Of a stretch of 9,314 nt of DNA, positions 1 to 7,358 are shown piece after piece. Position 1 is the stretch's first letter. Each line of letters starts with the position of its first letter. The notes below the pieces were generated by a model. That model saw only the letters and a list, made by a program, of their open reading frames with translations, ran no database searches and had not been told where the DNA came from. Location: positions 1 to 9,314 of the forward strand of contig JBGCFN010000029.1 in NCBI GenBank assembly GCA_045106935.1. The letters run 5' to 3'. The position numbers and the translations under genes were made by a program. The DNA comes from UBA1858 sp045106935 (lineage in GTDB: Bacteria > Pseudomonadota > Gammaproteobacteria > UBA4575).

Positions 1-279
1 AACGCAGGTGGGGGCGGTCCGGTGGATGCTGCTTTTCAAGCAATTGAAGAGCTTGCGAAAAGTGATACTAAATTACAGCTTTACTCGGTGAGTAGTATCA
101 CCAGCGGAACAGATGCTCAGGGTGAAGTGACAGTAAGATTAGATAAAGATGGCAGAATAGTGAATGGACACGGTGCAGATACAGATATCGTGATTGCTTC
201 TGTTAAGGCATATCTGAATGCATTGAATAAAATCCATTTCACAATGGATCGTGAACACCCACAACATAGTCAGGTGTAA
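1..279 (+). CDS. leuA: 2-isopropylmalate synthase, C-terminal end (partial)
   Basis: This is the last 92 codons of 2-isopropylmalate synthase, open to the left edge. The enzyme condenses acetyl-CoA with 2-oxoisovalerate in the first committed step of leucine synthesis, in the cytoplasm. What remains is the C-terminal LeuA_dimer domain, which carries leucine feedback inhibition. It reads NAGGGGPVDAAFQAIEEL, then a beta-rich part with DAQGEVTVRL, and the closing HGADTDIVIASVKAYLNALN typical of the family. The reading frame is already open at base 1 and ends in TAA, so the GTG at 22 is an internal valine and not a start. The catalytic TIM barrel lies outside the window. Only 12 nt separate the stop from the glycosylase gene, suggesting one transcript. 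Confidence 0.93.
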   Translation, partial: NAGGGGPVDAAFQAIEELAKSDTKLQLYSVSSITSGTDAQGEVTVRLDKDGRIVNGHGADTDIVIASVKAYLNALNKIHFTMDREHPQHSQV

Positions 280-291
280 TGGTTAACTGCT

Positions 292-1083
292 ATGAGTAAT
301 CAATCGTCACTTGAAGAGTCTATGCGTCACGCTTACTTGGATGCATTAGGAATTCAACAGTGGCATCTGCGTGAGTCTGATGGCGAAGACGTTGCTGAAG
401 AAGTAGAACTTCAGCAAGCAGTAATTGATTCTCCAGTGACTCGCAAAGTAGTTTCAAAAGAGATTGAATCTCGAGAGACTGAGTCAGTATCGGTTCCTGT
501 CGCTAACATTGATCTTGATAGAATTTCAAAGATGGATTTACCGTCATTGGAATTAGAGGTGAGAGGGTGTGATGCTTGCGGACTACATAAAACACGCAAG
601 CAAACTGTGTTTGGCAAAGGCCACCATAAAGCAGACTGGTTAATTATTGGTGAAGCACCTGGTGCTGATGAGGATCGTGAAGGAGAACCATTTGTTGGTC
701 GAGCAGGTCAATTGCTTACGCAAATGTTGCGCGCGATTGGCCTGGCAAGAGAAGAAGTATTTATCGCCAATATTCTTAAATGCCGCCCGCCTAACAATAG
801 AGATCCTAAGCCAGAAGAAGTGAGCATGTGTAATGCTTATCTCAATCGTCAAATAGAACTATTGGAACCGAAAATCATTTTGGCATTAGGTAGGATTGCT
901 GCGCAATCATTATTACAAAGTGATGTGCCTGTTGGAAAAATGCGAGGACAGCTTTACCATATAGAAAAAAACAATATTCCCACCGTAGTCACTTATCACC
1001 CCGCTTATTTATTGCGTAGCCCAAAAGAAAAACGCAAAGTATGGGAAGATCTAAAGTTTGCAAGAAAGCAAATGATTTCCTAA
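292..1083 (+). CDS. Family 4 (iron-sulfur) uracil-DNA glycosylase with a HolD/psi-like N-terminal peptide
   Basis: A cytoplasmic base-excision repair enzyme that removes uracil from DNA. Residues 89-263 form the family 4 UDG domain. Cys93, Cys96, Cys164 and Cys180 fit the four [4Fe-4S] ligands (CDACGLHKTR, KCRPPNNRDP, MCNAYL). Motif 1 is GEAPGADEDREG at 120-131, followed by PFVGRAG, and the closing catalytic-loop motif is HPAYLLRSP at 236-244. All are intact, so I infer an active enzyme. Residues 31-88 are a variable acidic linker. Residues 15-27 (YLDALGIQQWHLR) resemble the N-terminal peptide of E. coli DNA polymerase III psi (LQQLGITQWSLRR), which binds the clamp-loader collar. The gene lies just before rimI and near prfC, the place of holD in E. 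coli. No clear Shine-Dalgarno is seen; ATG 292 keeps the psi-like peptide and follows leuA by 12 nt. Confidence 0.92.
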   Translation: MSNQSSLEESMRHAYLDALGIQQWHLRESDGEDVAEEVELQQAVIDSPVTRKVVSKEIESRETESVSVPVANIDLDRISKMDLPSLELEVRGCDACGLHKTRKQTVFGKGHHKADWLIIGEAPGADEDREGEPFVGRAGQLLTQMLRAIGLAREEVFIANILKCRPPNNRDPKPEEVSMCNAYLNRQIELLEPKIILALGRIAAQSLLQSDVPVGKMRGQLYHIEKNNIPTVVTYHPAYLLRSPKEKRKVWEDLKFARKQMIS

Positions 1084-1095
1084 TAAATATTTGAT

Positions 1096-1560
1096 ATGAG
1101 TGCTGTCTTAGAACCTGCTGAACTAAGTTATCGTCTAATGGAATTAGAAGATATAGATAGTATTATGGCGATTGAAAATCTTGCATATCCATTTCCCTGG
1201 AGCCAAGCGATTTTTCAAGACTGTATCAAAGCAGGCTATCATTGTTGGGTGACAGAATTGGATGGTGACATCATTGGTTATGCGGTTTTTATCAACGCTG
1301 TTCAAGAATGTCATTTGCTAAACTTATGTATCAATCCAACGCTCCAAGGCCAAGGTTTGGGGCGAAAACTACTTGCACATGTGTTGGAGAATGCAAAAGA
1401 GTATGATGCAACGTGTGTTTTTCTAGAAGTACGTCCATCAAATAAATATGCAATTGGTTTATATGAATCTGAAGGGTTCAATGAAGTAGGGTTGCGTAAA
1501 CAGTACTATCCTGCAGATCATGGGAGAGAAGATGCTGTGATTTACGCCAAAGAACTATAA
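1096..1560 (+). CDS. rimI: Ribosomal protein S18-alanine N-acetyltransferase
   Basis: A GNAT-family acetyltransferase that acetylates the N-terminal alanine of ribosomal protein S18 using acetyl-CoA. The 154-residue length is close to E. coli RimI. The acetyl-CoA pyrophosphate loop is QGQGLG at 84-89 (pattern Q/R-x-x-G-x-G), preceded by the beta4 strand HLLNLCINP. Glu111 (FLEVRPSN) and Tyr123 (GLYESEGF) have the same 12-residue spacing as the general base Glu103 and general acid Tyr115 described for Salmonella RimI. The C-terminal part GLRKQYYP...GREDAVIY is typical of the family. It starts 12 nt after the glycosylase stop with no obvious ribosome binding site, so it is probably translationally coupled. 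The rimI-prfC neighbourhood matches E. coli. Confidence 0.93.
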   Translation: MSAVLEPAELSYRLMELEDIDSIMAIENLAYPFPWSQAIFQDCIKAGYHCWVTELDGDIIGYAVFINAVQECHLLNLCINPTLQGQGLGRKLLAHVLENAKEYDATCVFLEVRPSNKYAIGLYESEGFNEVGLRKQYYPADHGREDAVIYAKEL

Positions 1561-1621
1561 TCCTAACAAGCCAACACTAAATTCTTATTAAATGCTTTCA
1601 AGCTGTAATTTAAATTAACTC

Positions 1622-3211
1622 ATGAGTGATCATTTAGCCCAGACCAAGCGTCGTAGGACGTTTGCTATCATTTCGCATCCAGATGCGGGTAAAACAACCA
1701 TCACTGAAAAGCTATTGCTGTATGGGGGTGCAATTCAGCAAGCGGGAACGGTGAAAGGACGTAAAGCAGCACGTCACGCGACGTCTGATTGGATGGCCTT
1801 AGAACAGGAACGAGGGATCTCTGTGACTAGTTCTGTGATGCAGTTTATTTATAACGACTGTATTGTGAATTTACTCGATACGCCCGGGCACGAAGACTTT
1901 TCTGAAGACACTTATCGAACATTAACTGCGGTTGACTCCGCGTTAATGGTGATCGATTGTGCCAAAGGTGTTGAGGGCAGAACGATTAAACTGATGGAAG
2001 TTTGTCGCCTACGTGACACGCCAATTGTGACCTTTATTAATAAGCTTGACCGAGAGGGTAGAGACCCAATTGAGCTCATTGATGAAGTTGAATCTATCTT
2101 GAAAATTAATTGTGCTCCGATTACCTGGCCAATTGGTATGGGTAAATCATTAAAGGGTGTTTATCATCTTCTGAATAATTCGGTGCATCTTTATGGCGCG
2201 ACTCATGGCGGGAAAAAATTAGATGGAGAAATTATTGAAGGCTTAGATAATCCGCGTCTTGATGAAATACTAGGTGATGCTGCTGCAGATTTTCGTGAAG
2301 AAATTGAATTAGTCGTAGGTGCGAGTCATGAATATAACCATGAAGAATTTTTAGCAGGAAAATTAACCCCTGTCTTTTTTGGTTCTGCTATAAACAATTT
2401 TGGTGTTCAGGAATTATTAGATAAATTTGTTGAAGTGGCTCCCGCACCACAACCACGAGACACGTTAGAGAGAACAGTGTCTGCTGATGAAGAAGCTTTT
2501 TCTGGGTTTGTTTTTAAAATACAAGCCAATATGGATCCTAATCATCGTGATCGAATTGCCTTTATGAGAATTTGTTCAGGAAGTTTTGAAAAAGGTATTA
2601 AGCTTCGTCATGTACGTTTACAGCGAGAAGTTAAAATCTCTGATGCCTTAACTTTCTTCTCTTCCGAGCGTGGACATGTAGAACGTGCTTACCCTGGCGA
2701 TATTATAGGTTTGCATAATCATGGCACTATTCGCATTGGTGACACATTTTCACAAAAAGAAGATTTGGTATTTACCGGTATTCCTAATTTTGCGCCAGAA
2801 CTATTTAGACGAGCCCAATTGAAAGACCCATTGAAAATGAAAGCATTGTTGAAAGGATTAATGCAACTATGTGAAGAAGGGGCAACACAGTTGTTTCGAC
2901 CGCTAGTGGGTAATGATTTAATTTTAGGTGCAGTAGGTGTATTGCAATTTGATGTGGTTAAGCATCGCTTAAAAGATGAATATAATGTGGACTGTCAATT
3001 TGAGGCGGTCAATGTCTACACAGCAAGATGGTTGTATTCTGATAGCCAACAAGAGCTAGATAAAATTAAAGAAAAATCTTCTTCAGGTGTGGCGCTGGAT
3101 CACGCCGGTGAGCTGGTATATATGGCATCTTCTCGTGTTAATTTAGACATGGCCACAGAAAAGTGGGCTAACATTGAATTTAGAAATACACGAGAACAAG
3201 TGTATAACTAA
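1622..3211 (+). CDS. prfC: Peptide chain release factor 3
   Basis: RF3 is a translational GTPase that removes RF1 and RF2 from the ribosome after peptide release. The product has 529 residues, the same as E. coli RF3, and matches from the first block RRTFAIISHPDAGKTTITEK onward. The GTPase motifs are G1 SHPDAGKT at 18-25, the G2 region ERGISVTSS at 63-71, G3 DTPGH at 86-90 and G4 NKLD at 140-143. The segment HEDFSEDTYRTLTAVD separates RF3 from EF-G. The C-terminal part is full length and unbroken. A 61-nt gap follows rimI; I see no convincing promoter or Shine-Dalgarno in it, so co-transcription with the upstream genes is possible. The gene ends just before a strong hairpin. Confidence 0.97.
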   Translation: MSDHLAQTKRRRTFAIISHPDAGKTTITEKLLLYGGAIQQAGTVKGRKAARHATSDWMALEQERGISVTSSVMQFIYNDCIVNLLDTPGHEDFSEDTYRTLTAVDSALMVIDCAKGVEGRTIKLMEVCRLRDTPIVTFINKLDREGRDPIELIDEVESILKINCAPITWPIGMGKSLKGVYHLLNNSVHLYGATHGGKKLDGEIIEGLDNPRLDEILGDAAADFREEIELVVGASHEYNHEEFLAGKLTPVFFGSAINNFGVQELLDKFVEVAPAPQPRDTLERTVSADEEAFSGFVFKIQANMDPNHRDRIAFMRICSGSFEKGIKLRHVRLQREVKISDALTFFSSERGHVERAYPGDIIGLHNHGTIRIGDTFSQKEDLVFTGIPNFAPELFRRAQLKDPLKMKALLKGLMQLCEEGATQLFRPLVGNDLILGAVGVLQFDVVKHRLKDEYNVDCQFEAVNVYTARWLYSDSQQELDKIKEKSSSGVALDHAGELVYMASSRVNLDMATEKWANIEFRNTREQVYN

Positions 3212-3215
3212 CTAA

Positions 3216-3250
3216 TATTCAGCGTGTCATATCAAATGACACGCTGAATA
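3216..3250. terminator. Hairpin between convergent prfC and mscL, probable bidirectional terminator
   Basis: A perfect 15-bp inverted repeat: TATTCAGCGTGTCAT at 3216-3230 and its exact complement at 3236-3250, with a 5-nt loop ATCAA. It begins 4 nt after the prfC stop and ends 9 nt before the mscL stop, so it can serve both converging transcripts. Neither side has a long uninterrupted T-run. The + side continues AGTGTTAATTTACTTTTTAA, so termination may be imperfect or the stem may mainly protect 3' ends. Confidence 0.8.
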
Positions 3251-3259
3251 AGTGTTAAT

Positions 3260-3658
3260 TTACTTTTTAAGTAAATCTCTTATTTCAGTTAATAATGTTT
3301 CTTCAGCGCTTGGCTCTGGTGGAGCTGCAGGTGCTTCTTCTTCTTTCTTTTTCAGGCTATTCATAAATTTGATTGCCATGAATATTGCAAAAGCGACAAT
3401 CAGAAAATCAAATACTGTTTGCAAGAATGCGCCGTACTTAATTGTCACAGCTTCAACACCTTCACTGGCTTCTTGTATCGTGACGGCCAAATTGGTGAAA
3501 TCAACACCGCCCACCATGACGCCAATCGGAGGCATAATTACATCTGAGACGAAAGAAGAAACGATCTTTCCAAATGCAGCTCCAATGATGATACCAACCG
3601 CCATATCGACAACATTGCCGCGCATAGCGAAATCTTTAAACTCAGACATCATACCCAT
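3260..3658 (-). CDS. mscL: Large-conductance mechanosensitive channel
   Basis: MscL is a pentameric inner-membrane channel that opens under membrane tension and releases solutes during hypo-osmotic shock. The 132 residues align without gaps to the E. coli N-terminus: EFKDFAMRGNVVD corresponds to EFREFAMRGNVVD. That fixes the start at the ATG of MGMM, which has AGGAGT (3667-3672) at suitable spacing. TM1 spans about 15-43 (GNVVDMAVGIIIGAAFGKIV) and TM2 about 74-100. A Lys/Glu stretch and a proline-rich linker (about 103-116) then lead to the C-terminal bundle helix (118-132). The hydrophobic gate positions corresponding to E. coli Leu19 and Val23 are Met19 and Ile23 here, still hydrophobic. 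It is monocistronic between a terminator and a divergent control region. Confidence 0.97.
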   Translation of the reverse strand: MGMMSEFKDFAMRGNVVDMAVGIIIGAAFGKIVSSFVSDVIMPPIGVMVGGVDFTNLAVTIQEASEGVEAVTIKYGAFLQTVFDFLIVAFAIFMAIKFMNSLKKKEEEAPAAPPEPSAEETLLTEIRDLLKK

Positions 3659-3708
3659 TGTGTTTTACTCCTAGTTTTATATTTTTATTTTATTTATTAA
3701 CGCTGTAA

Positions 3709-3737
3709 TTTATTGTTTTAATACAGGTAAATATCAA
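3709..3737 (-). promoter_or_regulatory. Candidate sigma70 promoter for mscL
   Basis: On the - strand TTGATA (3732-3737, 5 of 6 to consensus) is followed after 17 nt by AATAAA (3709-3714, 4 of 6, lacking the final T). This would start transcription around 3702 and give a leader of about 45 nt before mscL. The -35 overlaps the left arm of the dyad at 3721-3735. Assigned by eye only. Confidence 0.3.
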
Positions 3738-3830
3738 GCGCAGCCGGTATGTTAATTAGATATAATGCCGCTGTACATAGTGTATTTTACTTAGTTAGCA
3801 TGGATATTACCTGCATGAATAGTAGGTGAT
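3721..3830. repeat. Three related AGGTRA-type half-sites in the mscL/DUF2970 divergent region
   Basis: The octamer ACAGGTAA lies at 3723-3730 on the + strand, GCAGGTAA at 3807-3814 on the - strand, and GTAGGTGA at 3822-3829 on the + strand. The first two belong to longer inverted arms (3721-3735 and 3803-3816) that match at 13 of 14 positions with one extra base. The second and third can pair as a 9-bp stem in RNA (3806-3814 with 3822-3830, two G-U pairs, 7-nt loop). Possible operator sites for a regulator of both divergent genes; no regulator can be named. Confidence 0.35.
3761..3766 (+). promoter_or_regulatory. Candidate -10 element for the DUF2970 gene
   Basis: A perfect TATAAT lies at 3761-3766, but no recognisable -35 is found 16-18 nt upstream (the region reads AGCGCAGC). 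It would give a leader of about 100 nt that includes the hairpin at 3806-3830. TATAAA at 3831-3836 is a second candidate with a leader of about 28 nt. I cannot decide between them. Confidence 0.3.
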
Positions 3831-3870
3831 TATAAAATTGGATTTTATTAAAGGATAAGTGGGCACAACT

Positions 3871-4080
3871 ATGAGCGAATTAACTCCGTCTACATGGCAA
3901 GTATTTAAGAGTGTGTTGGCCAGTTTTTTTGGTGTGCAGAATGAAGCGACGCGCCAGAGAGATTTCACTTACGGTAAACCTGGGCAGTTTATATTTATTG
4001 GCTTAGCTATTACTGTGGTATTTATTGCGGTTATCTATCTTATTGTCAAAATTGTACTGTATTTTACTTTAGGTAGTTAA
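3871..4080 (+). CDS. DUF2970 small membrane protein
   Basis: A 69-residue protein with the DUF2970 pattern: TWQVFKSVLASFFGVQN, then RQRDFTYGKPGQFIFIGL and one transmembrane helix at about 40-65, with a short hydrophilic N-terminal domain ahead of it. The function of this family is unknown; it is found in proteobacteria as a small inner-membrane protein. I chose ATG 3871 because MSELTPSTWQVF starts like family members. GTG at 3859 would add four residues, but the AAGGA at 3851-3855 is only 3 nt from it. From ATG the same AAGGA is 15 nt away, and GTGGG at 3859-3863 is a weak alternative, so the start is not certain. Its stop is 3 nt from the stop of the converging nuclease gene. Confidence 0.82.
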   Translation: MSELTPSTWQVFKSVLASFFGVQNEATRQRDFTYGKPGQFIFIGLAITVVFIAVIYLIVKIVLYFTLGS

Positions 4081-4083
4081 AAG

Positions 4084-6972
4084 CTATTTGGGCCAATGCG
4101 ACTTTCGACATAAGCCCTCATAATCGCAAACGCGGCAGACATTTTCTTCTCCATTAGCCGGGAGAGGTGAATGAGACTTTAATTTATTAAACAAGCTTTC
4201 AATTCTTGGTGTGTGATCTTGTTTTAATTCTTCGAGCACTTGGCCGCTGACTAATGAATTAGTATTTGCTTCGCCTTGAGAGCCTAGAGTTAAATATTCT
4301 GCCTGAGAAATTTTTTCATCCAGTAATGCATAAAAAGGCAATTGTACTAATTCGCCATTGAGTACTTTCTTCTTGGAAGGCTTAGAACTGCCAGTTTTGT
4401 AGTCCACGACGGCATGCTGCTTCATGTCAGAATCAATTCGATCGATATGGCCATATAAAATAATATCGTCGTTTAATTTTACTTCTAATGATGCTTCACC
4501 GCGTAGAGTTTGCCAATGTTTGCCGCGCTCAATTGCCCAGTCAATATAAGCGGGCACATTGCTTAACCATCTTTGTAGCCAGCCTTCTTTCACTGTCGGC
4601 GGGAATGAGGCGCGCATAAATAATTGTTTGCTTATTTCGGATAAGTCAGAAATCAATAATTCACGGTGTTCGCTAATAAATTTGTGGCCTGTTTTGTATT
4701 TCTCGTCAAAATGAAACGTTTGTAAGCTCAGGTGAACTAACTGACCAAAATCAGATGCCTCAAAATCATCATGACTATCTTGTTCTTTTAGTGATAACAC
4801 GTATTTTGCAAAGTATTGATATGGGCAATCCATTAAAGATTGATACTGAGTTGCAGAAATTTTAGTCGGGATGAGTTCACGTGGGACACTTGGATGTGGC
4901 TGCTGTGTATGGTGCTCAGAAAAAAGTGTGGTGTCTTGTTTAGATTGTTGGCGTAACTGAATGAGCTGATCAAGATGGCGATTGCGCAGTGAGAGTGAGT
5001 AAGCTTGCTGGCAAAATAGTTCGATCAGTTTTACCCAGGCACTTAGTTCTTGGGGTTCGCCACGGTTCTCAGTTTCAGCACTTAAGAGTAAATGTTCGCA
5101 TTGTTCAAGGAGTTGACGAAAACGAACAAAATTAATTGCCATGGATTCATGGCTAGTAGGTAAATGCAATTCGTGACGTACTTTCTCATTAAAAAAAGTA
5201 CGTTGAGTTTTTGTCGTGCTTAAACGCGTTTCTTCAACGCCGGCGATGACAGCAGCCTTGAATTTAAAGTTATCAATATGTTCAAAGCCACATAAGGTGA
5301 CTCGCGTGTCTGTTTCTTCGGGGATGAAATAATTATTCTCAAATAAATCACGTAACCACTGGCGCCATTCTTTCCAATTGATTTTAATGCTGTTGTTTCG
5401 TGTGCTATTGATGTTGGTGTCGAGTGTGTCTAGTAGTTGTTGGCCTGCTGCATCATTGAGTAAACACTGTTTAATACCAATTTCTTCTAGAGCTGTAAGT
5501 AAGGTGCTAGATAATTTATATAACTCATACTCACCTTGATTTTTGTAATTGCTTAGTTTGTCGCATGCATGTTTGATGGATTCACACGTAGTAATAATAT
5601 CAGTGCAGTCTGACTCATTATTTTCGAAGTGAGAATTGATTAATGCTATGAAGGTATCGATGTTGTCTGTCGGTATGCTTCGATGTTTCTTTAGAAGCTT
5701 CATGGCTTGCGCAACTTGGTGCTGATATTGGGTGTCGTTATCAAGATTGGCAGGTAAAAATGGTGAGCTTAGTAAGTCTAATAATCCATCTTTCTTAAAG
5801 TTATGTTCAATCGCATCGAGTAGTATTTCTATCGATGTAGCCGCACTTGTTGTTGAGAGTGTCCAGCCGCCCAGATCGGTTGGTTTGATGCCTTCTTCTT
5901 CAAGTACCGCGCGTATGCGACGAGCAAGTAATCGATCACCAACAATAATGCCTATCGGCTTAATATCTTCCAGCAACCACTTTTTAGTTTGTAAACAGAC
6001 GGCATTGACATGACGTTCGATCGAATTGCAGCAATAGACACTCATCCAATCTTTAAATAGTTCAGGTGAGCATGTTTTCTTGAAGTGCTGTATGCGCGCA
6101 TAAGTGTGTTTATCACGGCTATATATAATGTCTAATGCTTGCTCGCGATCATTATTGCTATTATTACTTGATGTCGTCTTGATTAAGCGTAAGTGTGGAT
6201 GCTGGTGAGCACCAAATTGAGTGGATGATACTTTTGCTGAATATAAAGATAATGAATGCTGCTGACGCAGCTGATGAAAAAATAGAATCTCTACTGCAGT
6301 GAAACGGTGTTGGCCAACAGCATAGAAGTGTTCACAAGCGATATGGTCAACAGTAGTGTTGCTAAAATTAACAAGTGTTTGACAGTAATGGTCAATGGGG
6401 TCTATCCAATTTCGTGCGTCTATCTGTTCTCGATAGGCTTGCCATAAGCGGTAAACAATTTCACTTTCACGAGAAATATTATCGATATTTGCCGTAGGGA
6501 ACTCGTAACTTTTTAATAAGGCTTTATGTAATTCGGCTTCACCGTCATTTAATGGGATCTGCGCAAGCGTGCATTCGTTAAACAGAGCAACTAATTCTTT
6601 GGCTAATGGCCAAGCATTATTGGTTTGAAACAGGCCTGGACTTTGGCGTATGGCTTCTACTAATAATAGTTGTTTGTTGGTTTCGCTGATAAGCGCTTTG
6701 TCTGGTGTATTTTGTTGAATCACCCAATCTTGCAAGGTGAGAATATTGGGAAGCAATAGACTGTTTAGATTAGCGGTTCTTGCGACTCGCAAGATTGCTT
6801 GTCTAATGGTGTGAATCACGCTGCGTGAATCACACCAAATTGTATAGCGGCTTAAATCAGACGGATTAGACTTTTCTAACGCAATTAAATCATTCGCTAA
6901 GGCATCAACAGGATTGCTTGCGTAGTCAACAAAGACAAAGGGGAGCGCTGACACATCGTCATGAGTACTCAA
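4084..6972 (-). CDS. AddB-like probable DNA repair protein with C-terminal PD-(D/E)XK nuclease and Fe-S cysteines
   Basis: A 962-residue protein of the AddB-related 'probable DNA repair protein' type (TIGR03623-like by overall pattern). The N-terminal two thirds resemble an inactivated superfamily 1 helicase. I see no Walker A GxGKT near the N-terminus, but the conserved block FKAAVIAGVEETRLS is at 571-585. The C-terminal RecB-family nuclease runs from about 703: SATQYQSLMDCPYQYF, GQLVH (His747), GHIDRID (Asp844), VVDYKTG (Asp857, Lys859) and QLPFYAL at 877. All key nuclease residues are present. Cys716 with Cys946, Cys949 and Cys955 fits the AddB [4Fe-4S] arrangement. It probably acts in double-strand break end processing, but no helicase partner is in this window. 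The start is TTG 9 nt after fdxA with no clear Shine-Dalgarno; GTG at codon 7 is an alternative. Confidence 0.85.
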   Translation of the reverse strand: MSTHDDVSALPFVFVDYASNPVDALANDLIALEKSNPSDLSRYTIWCDSRSVIHTIRQAILRVARTANLNSLLLPNILTLQDWVIQQNTPDKALISETNKQLLLVEAIRQSPGLFQTNNAWPLAKELVALFNECTLAQIPLNDGEAELHKALLKSYEFPTANIDNISRESEIVYRLWQAYREQIDARNWIDPIDHYCQTLVNFSNTTVDHIACEHFYAVGQHRFTAVEILFFHQLRQQHSLSLYSAKVSSTQFGAHQHPHLRLIKTTSSNNSNNDREQALDIIYSRDKHTYARIQHFKKTCSPELFKDWMSVYCCNSIERHVNAVCLQTKKWLLEDIKPIGIIVGDRLLARRIRAVLEEEGIKPTDLGGWTLSTTSAATSIEILLDAIEHNFKKDGLLDLLSSPFLPANLDNDTQYQHQVAQAMKLLKKHRSIPTDNIDTFIALINSHFENNESDCTDIITTCESIKHACDKLSNYKNQGEYELYKLSSTLLTALEEIGIKQCLLNDAAGQQLLDTLDTNINSTRNNSIKINWKEWRQWLRDLFENNYFIPEETDTRVTLCGFEHIDNFKFKAAVIAGVEETRLSTTKTQRTFFNEKVRHELHLPTSHESMAINFVRFRQLLEQCEHLLLSAETENRGEPQELSAWVKLIELFCQQAYSLSLRNRHLDQLIQLRQQSKQDTTLFSEHHTQQPHPSVPRELIPTKISATQYQSLMDCPYQYFAKYVLSLKEQDSHDDFEASDFGQLVHLSLQTFHFDEKYKTGHKFISEHRELLISDLSEISKQLFMRASFPPTVKEGWLQRWLSNVPAYIDWAIERGKHWQTLRGEASLEVKLNDDIILYGHIDRIDSDMKQHAVVDYKTGSSKPSKKKVLNGELVQLPFYALLDEKISQAEYLTLGSQGEANTNSLVSGQVLEELKQDHTPRIESLFNKLKSHSPLPANGEENVCRVCDYEGLCRKSHWPK

Positions 6973-6981
6973 GATTATGGG

Positions 6982-7305
6982 TTAACGATCTAGATATTGG
7001 CGTTTGTCTTTAACGTCTTCCCATTCCCCTGCATCTTCAGGTGGGTCTTTACGCACGGTCAATACTGGCCATTGCGCAGACAATTCCTCATTGATCTCCA
7101 GGAAATCTTTCTGATCTTCAGGTAGGTCATCCTCCGATAGAATGGCGTCTACTGGGCATTCCGGCTCACACATGGCGCAGTCAATACATTCTTCAGGGTC
7201 AATTACCAAGAAATTTGGGCCTTCGTGAAAGCAGTCCACAGGGCAGACTTCCACACAGTCGGTGTATTTACATTTTATGCAAGATTCTACTACTACAAAT
7301 GTCAT
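6982..7305 (-). CDS. fdxA: Seven-iron ferredoxin, [3Fe-4S][4Fe-4S]
   Basis: A 107-residue soluble electron carrier very close to Azotobacter vinelandii ferredoxin I, for example CIKCKYTDCVEVCPVDC and EGPNFLVI. By alignment to that protein, Cys9, Cys17 and Cys50 hold the [3Fe-4S] cluster, and Cys21, Cys40, Cys43 and Cys46 hold the [4Fe-4S] cluster. Cys12 and Cys25 match the two free cysteines. The C-terminal half (56-107) is the acidic tail of the FdxA type, with the end DVKDKRQYLDR. The ATG has GGAG (7311-7314) 5 nt upstream. The redox partner is not known for most FdxA proteins. The next gene on the strand, an iron-sulfur nuclease, starts 9 nt after the stop, so the two are probably co-transcribed. 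Confidence 0.96.
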   Translation of the reverse strand: MTFVVVESCIKCKYTDCVEVCPVDCFHEGPNFLVIDPEECIDCAMCEPECPVDAILSEDDLPEDQKDFLEINEELSAQWPVLTVRKDPPEDAGEWEDVKDKRQYLDR

Positions 7306-7329
7306 TTTGGCTCCGTATAGTCCATTAAA

Positions 7330-7358
7330 ATCGTAGTTACGTGTAAATTGCTAGACAA
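7330..7358 (-). promoter_or_regulatory. Candidate sigma70 promoter for fdxA
   Basis: On the - strand TTGTCT (7353-7358, 4 of 6) and TACGAT (7330-7335, 4 of 6) are 17 nt apart, about 25 nt before the fdxA start. The -35 falls inside the dyads at 7346-7369. Assigned by eye. Confidence 0.35.

Noticed and set aside
411..852. Two - strand open frames (411-617 and 640-852) opposite the glycosylase
   Set aside because: They lie opposite a gene with intact catalytic motifs, and neither product looks like a protein family.
1561..1621. Dedicated promoter for prfC
   Set aside because: The AT-rich gap has no -35/-10 pair with good spacing that I could support.
3252..3674. 140-codon + strand open frame
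   Set aside because: It is the antisense of mscL, which has a full family match and a good ribosome binding site.
3773..3870. Riboswitch or attenuator ahead of the DUF2970 gene
   Set aside because: Only one modest 9-bp stem with G-U pairs is seen, with no T-run after it and no known riboswitch core.
5732..6013. 93-codon + strand open frame inside the nuclease gene
   Set aside because: Antisense to a continuous 962-residue coding region; low-complexity composition and no family likeness.
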